Origin: Kastovskya adunca ATA6-11-RM4
Lineage (GTDB): Bacteria > Cyanobacteriota > Cyanobacteriia > Cyanobacteriales > Coleofasciculaceae
NCBI GenBank assembly: GCA_019359445.1
Contig: JAHHHJ010000022.1
Location: 34,668 to 98,667 of the forward strand
Length of the DNA: 64,000 nucleotides
Reading direction: 5' to 3'
Shown here: positions 54,337 to 62,432 of the stretch, piece by piece
Numbering within the stretch: the stretch's first letter is position 1
How the letters are laid out: each line of letters starts with the position of its first letter
Program-made: the position numbers and the translations under genes
Notes under the pieces: model-generated
The model's database searches: none
Told to the model about the DNA's origin: nothing
The model's input: only the letters and a program-made list of their open reading frames with translations

Positions 54337-55728
54337 TCAGCTTTGGGCAACACCATCCTGTCGTGCTGCTTGTTGGACGGCACCCGCAACAGCGGTGACA
54401 ACCCGTTTGTCAAAGACAGAGGGAATAATGTGTTCTCGGTCTAGGTCAGTGGAACTGACTAAGGAAGCGATCGCGCTTGCCGCTTCCAAGTACATATGGG
54501 TGGTAATTGCCGCCGCACGACAGTCTAAAGCACCGCGAAAGATGCCAGGGAAGGCGAGAACGTTGTTGATTTGGTTGGGGTAGTCACTGCGCCCCGTTGC
54601 CATGACTGCTACATCTTCTGACACCAATTCTGGTTGAATTTCAGGAATGGGATTTGCCATTGCCATCACAATTGGGTCTTTTGCCATTGAGCGCACCATG
54701 TCTGGACTGACAACGCCAGGGGCACTCACTCCCAAGAACACGTCGGCACCTTCAAGGGCATTAACAAGGGAACCCTCTTTAGTGGAGGCAAATTCTTGCT
54801 TTGTGGGCGTCAAGTCAGGGCGAGAAGTGCAGATAATACCTTTGGAATCGCATAAAAGAATTGACTTGGCTCCAGCTTTGCGGAGGAGACGGGCAATTGC
54901 CACACCAGCGGCTCCAGCTCCATTAATCACAATCCGCACATCTTCCAAAGATTTTTTGACGAGCTTCAGGGAATTAATCAACGCGGCGAGGCTGACAATT
55001 GCCGTACCATGTTGGTCGTCGTGAAACACGGGAATATCTAACTCCTGTCGCAATCGTGCTTCAATTTCAAAACACCGGGGGGCGCTGATGTCTTCCAAGT
55101 TTACGCCACCAAAAACTGGGGCAATATTCTTGACTGTCTCAATGATCGTGTCGGTGTCTTGGGTAGCTAAACAAATGGGAAACGCATCAATCCCGGCAAA
55201 TTCTTTAAAAAGCATCGCTTTCCCTTCCATTACAGGTAGAGAAGCTGCCGCCCCCAGATTTCCCAATCCCAGTACAGCACTGCCATCGGTGACGATTGCT
55301 ACCGTATTGTGTTTGATGGTGAGGGCATAGGCTTGTTCAGGGTTTTCAGCGATCGCATTACAAATACGACCTACCCCTGGCGTGTAAGCCATGGCTAAAT
55401 CTGCCTGACTTTTGATAGAGATTTTACTCTCCATGCTGATTTTGCCACCCCGATGCAGATTAAAGGTGCGATCATAGACATCGAGTACTTTTACGTCTGG
55501 CAAAGATTTGACAGCTTGCACAATCCGTTCAGCATGTTCGATACTCGCGGCATCAACTGTAATCTCACGCAGCGAAATCTGGCGCGTCCGCTCAAGCAGC
55601 GAAATTTGATCGAAATTGCCACCCACTGACGCGATCGCTTGGGTAACATTAGCTAACATTCCCGCGCGATTGGGAAGCTGTAGGCGAATCGTTAAACTAA
55701 AACTAGAGTTAGGTGTCAGGTCTACCAT
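54337..55728 (-). CDS. NAD-type malic enzyme with N-terminal ACT domain
   Basis: Malic enzyme oxidatively decarboxylates malate to pyruvate. The product of about 463 aa has an ACT-like N-terminal domain (about residues 1-85, LQLPNRAGMLANVTQAIASVGGN), the catalytic Tyr region MAYTPGVGRICNAIAENPE, the metal/NAD residues in IPVFHDDQHGTAIVSLAALI, and the Rossmann motif VINGAGAAGVAIARLL. The ACT domain suggests allosteric control by a small ligand, perhaps an amino acid; this is inferred. ATG 55728 is chosen over an upstream in-frame extension to 55794. Confidence 0.93.
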   Translation of the reverse strand: MVDLTPNSSFSLTIRLQLPNRAGMLANVTQAIASVGGNFDQISLLERTRQISLREITVDAASIEHAERIVQAVKSLPDVKVLDVYDRTFNLHRGGKISMESKISIKSQADLAMAYTPGVGRICNAIAENPEQAYALTIKHNTVAIVTDGSAVLGLGNLGAAASLPVMEGKAMLFKEFAGIDAFPICLATQDTDTIIETVKNIAPVFGGVNLEDISAPRCFEIEARLRQELDIPVFHDDQHGTAIVSLAALINSLKLVKKSLEDVRIVINGAGAAGVAIARLLRKAGAKSILLCDSKGIICTSRPDLTPTKQEFASTKEGSLVNALEGADVFLGVSAPGVVSPDMVRSMAKDPIVMAMANPIPEIQPELVSEDVAVMATGRSDYPNQINNVLAFPGIFRGALDCRAAAITTHMYLEAASAIASLVSSTDLDREHIIPSVFDKRVVTAVAGAVQQAARQDGVAQS

Positions 55729-55870
55729 GCTGAGTAATGCTGTCTTCCTTGCTTGAGAGAGTCTGGCTAGAAAATATCTCAGCAAGACTAACATAATTGC
55801 CCTATGCTATCGGAGCTTAGTCGATGGCAATTGTACCCAGTTACACAAACTGAATGAACCGTCGCAGGTT

Positions 55871-56305
55871 ATGACGACTTTGTATGCTGAAATTGAGATT
55901 AGTGCTCCCAAACAGCAAGTTTGGCAAGCATTGTTCCAGAAAGAGCGGTGGAAGCAATGGAACACATTCCTTTACGACTGTGACTCCACTCAACCCTTTC
56001 AACAAGGACAAAGCGTCTTACTGTCTCTGCGTCGGCTACCGAACGAAGAAGAGACAGAATTTGAACCCATTGTCACGCGGGTACAACCCGGAGTGTGTCT
56101 CAGTTGGGTGTCTTCGATTCCTGGCTTCCGTAATGAATATGTTTTTGAGCTACAAGAAATTGGGGTCAATCGCACCAAGTACATCCACAAGGACAATTAT
56201 TCGGGAATATTAACAGGTGTATTTATGCCCTTTGTCCGCGCTGATGAGCAGCAAGGCATTCGGCGAATGGCACGGGATTTGAAGCGATACCTGGAGAGGT
56301 ATTAA
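55871..56305 (+). CDS. SRPBCC-family protein (START-like lipid/ligand-binding)
   Basis: The 144-aa product starts TTLYAEIEISAPKQQVWQAL and has the helix-grip pattern of SRPBCC/START-like proteins with WKQWNTFLYDCD, a beta-rich centre and the C-terminal long helix QQGIRRMARDLKRYLERY. Members bind hydrophobic ligands or act as polyketide cyclases. It is divergent from the malic enzyme gene. A good terminator lies 189 bases downstream (56494-56525). Confidence 0.85.
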   Translation: MTTLYAEIEISAPKQQVWQALFQKERWKQWNTFLYDCDSTQPFQQGQSVLLSLRRLPNEEETEFEPIVTRVQPGVCLSWVSSIPGFRNEYVFELQEIGVNRTKYIHKDNYSGILTGVFMPFVRADEQQGIRRMARDLKRYLERY

Positions 56306-56493
56306 ATCAGGGTCAAAGGCACGTTCAAGTCAGGGATTGGCGATTCTTCACTCAGCCAGGAACCATTAGCCACAGCGCCATTAGCCGATGGCAACTCACC
56401 GCTTCACCAGTTCCTGTTACCAAAACCGTTACCAGCACTATTGTCTTTGTTTTCTCTCCTTACTATGAATTTAGTTAAGATTCCTCATGCGAC

Positions 56494-56525
56494 AAAACCG
56501 TGGATTTTCCGTTCCACGGTTTTTT
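56494..56525 (+). terminator. rho-independent terminator (plus strand)
   Basis: A perfect 11-bp stem AAAACCGTGGA / TCCACGGTTTT with an 8-nt loop is followed by T-rich sequence on the plus strand. It ends the SRPBCC gene transcript. Confidence 0.85.
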
Positions 56526-56597
56526 ATTGACCAATATTTCGGATGGCCAGTGAGACAAATAGCGATCGCCTTTGAACTCCCTCTGACGAATTTGGCT

Positions 56598-57062
56598 CTA
56601 AAAATCATCCAGTAGAGGACTCAGACGATTGAGCAAAGGGTCATCAATGGGTGGAGGTGGAGGCAGTGCAGGTTCCGCTGCGGGTGCAGGTTGAGGGAAA
56701 CTTTGGGAACCTGGTGGGTGATGAAGTGCTACTGACAATTGAGCTAACTGGAGCGAAAGTTGGTTAACCTGCCGTTCCATCGCTTCAATGCGACTGGATT
56801 CTTTGGCAAAAAAACGTTGCTCCAAATCCGCAAGTTGCTGTTGCATTTCTGCAACTTGCTGCTCCAAGCTTCCTGTGCTGACATCAGTCCCAACGCTTTC
56901 AGACGCTCCCAAAACTTGGCTTAGAGCGTCCTTACAAAGGTCACTAAATGTCTTGTGCGGCTGCTGCACTAACTGCGATTCAACAGCCGCTAACAAGTCT
57001 TGGTCAGCTAGATCTTGACTAAATGTGACTGATCTATTGATCTTATTTGACCATGGGAACAT
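56598..57062 (-). CDS. ParR-like partner of the actin-like gene
   Basis: The 154-aa protein has an N-terminal ribbon-helix-helix-like region (SVTFSQDLADQDLLAAVESQ, then FSDLCKDALSQVLG), which resembles plasmid ParR/StbB centromere binders. A coiled coil follows (about residues 65-105), then a Pro-rich tail. It starts 5 bp after the stop of the actin-like gene, so the two are one operon. The assignment rests on this arrangement and on the N-terminal pattern; the sequence is too divergent to be certain. Confidence 0.6.
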   Translation of the reverse strand: MFPWSNKINRSVTFSQDLADQDLLAAVESQLVQQPHKTFSDLCKDALSQVLGASESVGTDVSTGSLEQQVAEMQQQLADLEQRFFAKESSRIEAMERQVNQLSLQLAQLSVALHHPPGSQSFPQPAPAAEPALPPPPPIDDPLLNRLSPLLDDF

Positions 57063-57067
57063 TCGCT

Positions 57068-58192
57068 TTAAGTCCTGGCGGTGCGATTCACCGACGCGGC
57101 TAACTGCGCCTCACCATAAATATACTGCCCTAGGGCATTTGCCTGCCGAGATGGTGCGGCTAAGTGGGCACTAATTTTTGCTTCCTTGAGCAAGCGCTGG
57201 ATATCTTCCCAGAAAAACTCACCCCCACCACCAGTGATAATCACATCAGTAACGCGCTCTGGTAGCCAAGCCAGTACGCGGTTGCACATGTCGCGGGAGA
57301 AACTTTCTTTGAGGTTGGGCAAAATATCGTCTAGGTTCGTCGGCTTGGTTGATCCTCTAGGACGGTAAAAGCGATCGCCTTTAGGACGGTTCACCGCAGC
57401 GATGAGGGAAGAAGACTGGCTATCAGCACCTTCAATTTGGGTAGCCACCTGTTCATAAAACTGGCTCATCCCAAAGGCTTCACTCTTAGAAGCTCCCCGT
57501 GCAAACCGGAAGCTATCAACCATCAGAAAGTCGCTCGTTTGATGACCAATGTCAACAATTGCCACGGAAAGTTTCGTAAAATCAGGGCTGCTCGGCCCCT
57601 TCTTGGTTTGTGCTTCACTCCACATCAGGCTGCCATAACCTTCCGGCATTACCCAAACCTTAGTGATATTGACGGAGAATTCCTCACCTCGGTAGTTCAT
57701 GATGTGAGGGCCGCTCAGCAGACTGACAATCTGCTCTTTTTCGCGCTCAAACTGCTCTTGGGAAAGGTAAGGCAGACCTAAGATAACAGAGATCTCATCT
57801 TTGAGAGTGAAGTACCCGATACAAGCCAAAACTTTTGCCAGAGCATCCTCGACTTTCGATTGACCGACGCCGAGATTTGCGCCAAAATCTTCCGCTAGTT
57901 GACCGACAGCGTAACCACTGCCCTGGTACTCCAACCACATATCCAGCAAAGGGTCTGTCGTGCGAGCCTCAAAGGTGCCCCCACGAACCTGTTCCATTGA
58001 CAATCGCTTGACATTGGAGGGGATAAACACCACACTGTTTGGGTCGCGGCTAACACAGGTTTTTGTAGAGGTACGACCGAGGTCAACGCTAAGGATTGAC
58101 TTGTTTAGGGGATTCATTTGCCGAGTATTCGCTACGGCGCTCGTTGGCTTCTGGCTCGTCATAGAATTATTTGTAGACTGTTGGGTGGTCAT
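57068..58192 (-). CDS. ParM/StbA-like actin-family protein
   Basis: The 374-aa product has actin/Hsp70-type ATPase motifs: phosphate 1 LSVDLGRTSTKTCVS, phosphate 2 IVDIGHQTSDFLMVD and the adenosine motif VIITGGGGEFFW, plus a GLPYLSQEQFEREKE region. This is the ParM/StbA branch that moves plasmid DNA in type II partition systems. In cyanobacteria, chromosomal genes of this kind also occur. A ParR-like gene follows 5 bp downstream, so the pair has the gene order of a parMR operon. A parC-like centromere should lie upstream, but the 58193-58491 gap shows only hairpins, not tandem repeats. Confidence 0.82.
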   Translation of the reverse strand: MTTQQSTNNSMTSQKPTSAVANTRQMNPLNKSILSVDLGRTSTKTCVSRDPNSVVFIPSNVKRLSMEQVRGGTFEARTTDPLLDMWLEYQGSGYAVGQLAEDFGANLGVGQSKVEDALAKVLACIGYFTLKDEISVILGLPYLSQEQFEREKEQIVSLLSGPHIMNYRGEEFSVNITKVWVMPEGYGSLMWSEAQTKKGPSSPDFTKLSVAIVDIGHQTSDFLMVDSFRFARGASKSEAFGMSQFYEQVATQIEGADSQSSSLIAAVNRPKGDRFYRPRGSTKPTNLDDILPNLKESFSRDMCNRVLAWLPERVTDVIITGGGGEFFWEDIQRLLKEAKISAHLAAPSRQANALGQYIYGEAQLAASVNRTART

Positions 58193-58352
58193 TGAAACTC
58201 ATCATCTCGTTCAGCTTCAACAAGTTATCATGCTCAGGCATCGGATGGTCTACGGCAAGTCAGTTGACGCCAATAACAGAGTCTTCTTAAAGACTGGCTT
58301 GTAGATCTAACTTTTCCCCGAATGATTTTCCTCGTCGGGAAAATAAATTACC

Positions 58353-58378
58353 TAGCTCAAAAATAAACTTTTGAGCTA
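58353..58378. repeat. perfect 10-bp hairpin upstream of the actin-like operon
   Basis: TAGCTCAAAA pairs with TTTTGAGCTA with a 6-nt loop. A second, imperfect hairpin (TTTTCCC...GGGAAAA) lies at about 58314-58344. They sit between the actin-like gene and the ChuX-like gene, so they may be a terminator of the latter or a regulatory/centromere structure. Confidence 0.55.
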
Positions 58379-58491
58379 AGCAGAGACATGGCATCATCAT
58401 TAACCTTTACTGCAAAAATGTTAATGCCACCCGTGCCTCTACCGCGTCTGAATAAGCTCAAACCGACGGCAATCTTATTCTAGAACTGACC

Positions 58492-58899
58492 CTACAACGC
58501 TTCTACAGGTGCAGGTTCCCAGGCTTCTCCGTATTTTTCCCGCAGGGCTTGCCACGCGTCTACTTGTCCGGGTTCATACTCCCCTGGTTTTCCCCATTGC
58601 AAAAAGGCACTCAGAGCGGGTTCTTCCTTTTCATCAAGAAAGCGAATAGCGTAAGTGGTGAAGTTACCGCGTTTGGCTTCCCCAGTTTCAAATTTCACCC
58701 GTTTAATGGCATCCATATTCAAGTGAAATTCAAAAAGGTCTTTGTGCATGTTGGCGTACTTCCCTTTGGGCAGTTCTGCATAAAACAGCTTTTCAATGGT
58801 TCCTTTTGTTTCTAAAACAGCCGCACTGCTCGTTACAATCAGCCTCAGGGTGCCCAGAGTGGTGCAAGCTTCTAAAAATTCTTTCAAATTAGCAGTCAT
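58492..58899 (-). CDS. ChuX/HutX-like heme-handling protein
   Basis: The 135-aa product starts TANLKEFLEACTTLGTLRLIV and has KLFYAELPKGKYANMHKDLF, then VKFETGEAKRGNFTTYAIRFL and a Trp-rich end. I recall similar cyanobacterial proteins annotated as ChuX/HutX heme-like substrate-binding proteins, with a HugZ-like fold. No heme ligand is evident by inspection. ATG 58899 is used; a longer frame starts at 59013 but adds residues not typical of the family. Confidence 0.62.
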   Translation of the reverse strand: MTANLKEFLEACTTLGTLRLIVTSSAAVLETKGTIEKLFYAELPKGKYANMHKDLFEFHLNMDAIKRVKFETGEAKRGNFTTYAIRFLDEKEEPALSAFLQWGKPGEYEPGQVDAWQALREKYGEAWEPAPVEAL

Positions 58900-59143
58900 A
58901 ACAGATAAGTAAAGGTTTGCGATCGCCAGACAGACTCTATCTTCATCCCAGACGCGGTGTGGTGCAAGTACGTAGAAGCCAGAAAATATTTTCCTGCTTC
59001 TCCAGAGAAACACTTAGCCTCTGTTTTCCGTCCCTAGTCCTTATTCCCTGTTTTCACGGTCGATGTCAGTGGAAACCCTTAGAAATATGCCACGATTGAC
59101 GAATTAGTTAACCTCGTTGGGATCAAATCCTACGAATACTCTG

Positions 59144-61969
59144 ATGAGAAGAAATTACCTAATCGCCGCACTGCCTCTACTGAGCGCATTGAGCCTCTCA
59201 TCAACCGCTGCTCAGACAATTGTCCCAGCCGCTGACGGAACGGATACCGATGTTAAGTCTGTGGGGAACCGCGTGGATATTCGTGGGGGGAAGACCTCAG
59301 TCGATGGCGCAAACCTGTTTCATAGCTTTACTGAGTTTGGGCTAGACTCTGGTCAAATTGCGAATTTTATTTCTAATGACGCGATCGCTAATATTTTAGG
59401 ACGGGTGACAGGGGGCAATCCTTCGCTGATTAATGGCTTGATTCAAGTCACTAGCGGCAATTCCAACTTATTTCTCCTCAACCCCGCCGGGATTGTTTTT
59501 GGTTCCACCGCCCAGCTCAACCTCCCTGGGGACTTCACGGCTACCACCGCCACCGGAATGGGATTTGGCGATCGCTTGTGGTTCAATGCCATCGGCAGCA
59601 ATGACTACACCAACTTAGTCGGAACCCCCAGCACATTTGCCTTTGACTCCCAGCAAGTGGGTAGCCTCCTCAACTCGGCTAACCTAAGTGTCTCAACCGG
59701 ACAAGACCTCACCTTATTAGGAGGGACTGTCGTTAGTACAGGCACCCTCGCCGCTCCCCAAGGCAATATTACAGTGGCGGCTGTCCCTGGAAAAAACCTG
59801 GTACGTATTAGCCAGCCAGGACAGTTACTTAGTCTAGACGTAACTCCGATTCCGGCTAACACGGCTGACGCCGTTAATGCTACACCTCCCTCCTTAGCTC
59901 AACTGATTGCTGGGGGTAATGCCACTAACGCTACGGGTCTTAGTGTTAACGCTAACGGTGAAGTCGAACTAACGGGTTCTAATATCCCCATCAAAAATCA
60001 AGACGTGGTGGTGCAGCGGTTGCGAGGTGGCGCGATCGCGCTTTTGGCGGATGGTAACCTCACTACAGGGAACCTGAGCACTCGTTCTAACAGTCAAGAT
60101 GGCGGCACAATTAGTCTCACCTCCCGCAATGGGGCGATCACTACGGGAAATCTTGACTCTTCTTCTATCTTTGGTAACGGCGGTGAAATTACAGTCATCG
60201 CCCTGAACAGTATTACCACATCTGGCATCAACTCCAGTTCCCTCTTTGGCAACGGCGGTAATGTTACCCTCGATCCGATTGGTGACGTTCAGGTGGGCTT
60301 TATCAATGCCCAAGGTGGCATTACGGGATTTGGCGGAAACGTTAATGTTACGGCTGGGCAATTTTTCCGCGCCACTAGCACCTTCAATGGCTTTGATAGT
60401 ATTTCAACCATCGGGGGCTTAGGAGGTGGCTCAGTTACCTTCCAACACGGAGGGGGGCCTAGGCAAGTTCCCTTTACTGTTGGAGCCGATTACAACGGTC
60501 TCAATGGCACAACCGGAGCGATCGCCACGGGCATTAGTAACATCCTTAGTTCTGGTGTTTTTCCTGACGCGATCGCTCAAGGCACTCCCCCCAACAACAT
60601 CCAAATCATTACACCTCCTAGCGATCCCCAAATCCCCGAAGAAACTCCCCCGCCGCAATTACCGATCAATGATGACCAGTCTCTTGAGCTAGATACCGAG
60701 GTAGAGGAATTAGAGGAAACATTCACTACAGAGTTTGAAGCCTACCTGGGTGAGCAGAATACTAGCATTACCACCCTTGCAGAGGCACGGGAAATTTTGC
60801 GGCAAATTGAGCGCGAAACTGGGGTAAAACCCGCTTTGGTTTATGGCGTGTTTGCACCAGCATCTGTTCCCCCCGACGACCCTGAGAACCCCATCCTTAC
60901 CAAGCAGATCCGGCAAATAGAGCCGCCTGATGAGAGCGAGGAGCAGCTAGAGATTGTGGTGGTGACGGCGGAAGGGAAACCGATTCGTAAACGGATACAA
61001 GGGGCAACGCGATCGCAAATTTTCAAAACGGCAACAGAATTTCGTAGCGCTGTCACCAACGTCAGAAACACCACCGGCTATCTACGACCTGCCCAGCAGT
61101 TGTACCAATGGCTAGTAGCGCCCTTGGAGGCAGAGCTACAAACTAGAAAGATTGACAACCTCGCCTTCCTTTTAGAACCAGGTTTACGCTCTATCCCTTT
61201 AGCCGCTCTCCACGATGGTGAACAATTTCTCGTCGAAAAATACAGTATAGGTTTGATGCCTAGTCTCAGCCTGACTGACACCCGTTACCGGAACATCCAA
61301 AATTCCCAAGTTCTGGCAATGGGAGCCGAAGAATTTTCTGATCAGCAATCACTTCCCGCCGTACCCATTGAGTTGTCCGTCATCACCGAGCAGCTTTGGC
61401 CCGGTCAGTCTTTCCTCAACGAGGCTTTCACCATTGAGAACCTAAAGCAAGCCCGGCAGAGACAACCCTTTGGTATTGTCCATTTTGCCACCCATGCACA
61501 ATTTCAATCCGGCGCTCCCGGCAATTCCTACATCCAACTGTGGGACAGGAAGGTGCGGCTTGACCAAGTGCGCTCATTGGGTTTGAATGACCCCCCTGTA
61601 GAATTGCTCACCCTCAGTGCTTGTCGCACAGCCTTAGGAGACGAAGAGGTAGAGTTGGGTTTTGCAGGATTTGCTGTACAGGCTGGGGTGAAGTCAGTTT
61701 TAGCTAGTTTATGGAATATCAGTGATGAGGCTACCTTAGGACTGATGGCTGAGTTCTACGAGCAGCTCAAGACTACCCCCGCCAAGGGTGAGGCATTGAG
61801 ACGGGCACAGCGAGCAGTACTCAATGGAGAGGTGCGTCTGGAAAATGGTCAGATGCTGGCAGGGAATCGGCGAATTCCCTTACCGCCAGAATTGTCTGGA
61901 CTTAGCGATCGCACCCTGACTCACCCCTATTACTGGTCAGCTTTTACAGTGGTGGGTAATCCCTGGTAG
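59144..61969 (+). CDS. TPS-domain secreted protein fused to a CHAT protease
   Basis: The product of about 941 aa has a signal peptide (cleavage likely after SSTAAQ), then a filamentous-haemagglutinin-type TPS domain with VDIRGGKTSVDGANLFHSF, LLNPAGIVFGSTAQLNLPGDF and QDLTLLGGTVVS, and about 250 residues of beta-helix Gly/Asn/Thr repeats. A Pro/Glu-rich linker follows, then a C-terminal CHAT domain (about residues 650-941) with His784 in HFATHAQF and Cys827 in LLTLSACRTALG. CHAT is a caspase-like peptidase. The domain order suggests export by a TpsB pore. The start is ATG 59144; an in-frame TTG at 59117 is less likely. Confidence 0.9.
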   Translation: MRRNYLIAALPLLSALSLSSTAAQTIVPAADGTDTDVKSVGNRVDIRGGKTSVDGANLFHSFTEFGLDSGQIANFISNDAIANILGRVTGGNPSLINGLIQVTSGNSNLFLLNPAGIVFGSTAQLNLPGDFTATTATGMGFGDRLWFNAIGSNDYTNLVGTPSTFAFDSQQVGSLLNSANLSVSTGQDLTLLGGTVVSTGTLAAPQGNITVAAVPGKNLVRISQPGQLLSLDVTPIPANTADAVNATPPSLAQLIAGGNATNATGLSVNANGEVELTGSNIPIKNQDVVVQRLRGGAIALLADGNLTTGNLSTRSNSQDGGTISLTSRNGAITTGNLDSSSIFGNGGEITVIALNSITTSGINSSSLFGNGGNVTLDPIGDVQVGFINAQGGITGFGGNVNVTAGQFFRATSTFNGFDSISTIGGLGGGSVTFQHGGGPRQVPFTVGADYNGLNGTTGAIATGISNILSSGVFPDAIAQGTPPNNIQIITPPSDPQIPEETPPPQLPINDDQSLELDTEVEELEETFTTEFEAYLGEQNTSITTLAEAREILRQIERETGVKPALVYGVFAPASVPPDDPENPILTKQIRQIEPPDESEEQLEIVVVTAEGKPIRKRIQGATRSQIFKTATEFRSAVTNVRNTTGYLRPAQQLYQWLVAPLEAELQTRKIDNLAFLLEPGLRSIPLAALHDGEQFLVEKYSIGLMPSLSLTDTRYRNIQNSQVLAMGAEEFSDQQSLPAVPIELSVITEQLWPGQSFLNEAFTIENLKQARQRQPFGIVHFATHAQFQSGAPGNSYIQLWDRKVRLDQVRSLGLNDPPVELLTLSACRTALGDEEVELGFAGFAVQAGVKSVLASLWNISDEATLGLMAEFYEQLKTTPAKGEALRRAQRAVLNGEVRLENGQMLAGNRRIPLPPELSGLSDRTLTHPYYWSAFTVVGNPW

Positions 61970-62432
61970 AAGTTGGCAAAGCTAATACAGTGTACTTTCC
62001 GTAAAATTTCTGACCACAGACAGAAGAAACTCTTTACGGAATCTTTATAGTGCTGACATTTCCGAAATTAAAGCTTAATATTGATTCAGTTAGGGGAAAC
62101 TAATCTACGTAGTTTCACGGTTATAACGACTCCTTTCAGATTGAATAGCTATTTAACGGGTAGTTTCCCCCTACAGAGAGAAGAGAGTCTTTGATAAATC
62201 TTTGTAAGATTATAGATATTTCAAGACAAAGTTAAGCTTACTTGACAATCGTTAAAAATTTTATATCAAGTGCTTCTACTGAGGGATTCTGATAGCTTTT
62301 ACGGAGCAGCTTTATCAGACGGTGTATAAAAAAGAGTTCCGTTCTTTCGATTTTTTACCCACTACTAGCTTGCCGCATCCCCACATGCTAATAGCGAGTG
62401 TATTTAAGACCTGCAGGAAGTTTTAGGCATCC
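61970..62432. other. intergenic region between the two TPS-type genes
   Basis: A 463-bp AT-rich stretch. GGGGAAACTA (62093-62102) and TAGTTTCCCC (62161-62170) form an inverted repeat, and TAGTTTC also occurs at about 62110. These may be a regulatory element for the downstream gene. No gene or strong terminator was seen. AGGAAG at about 62415-62420 is a possible Shine-Dalgarno. Confidence 0.5.
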
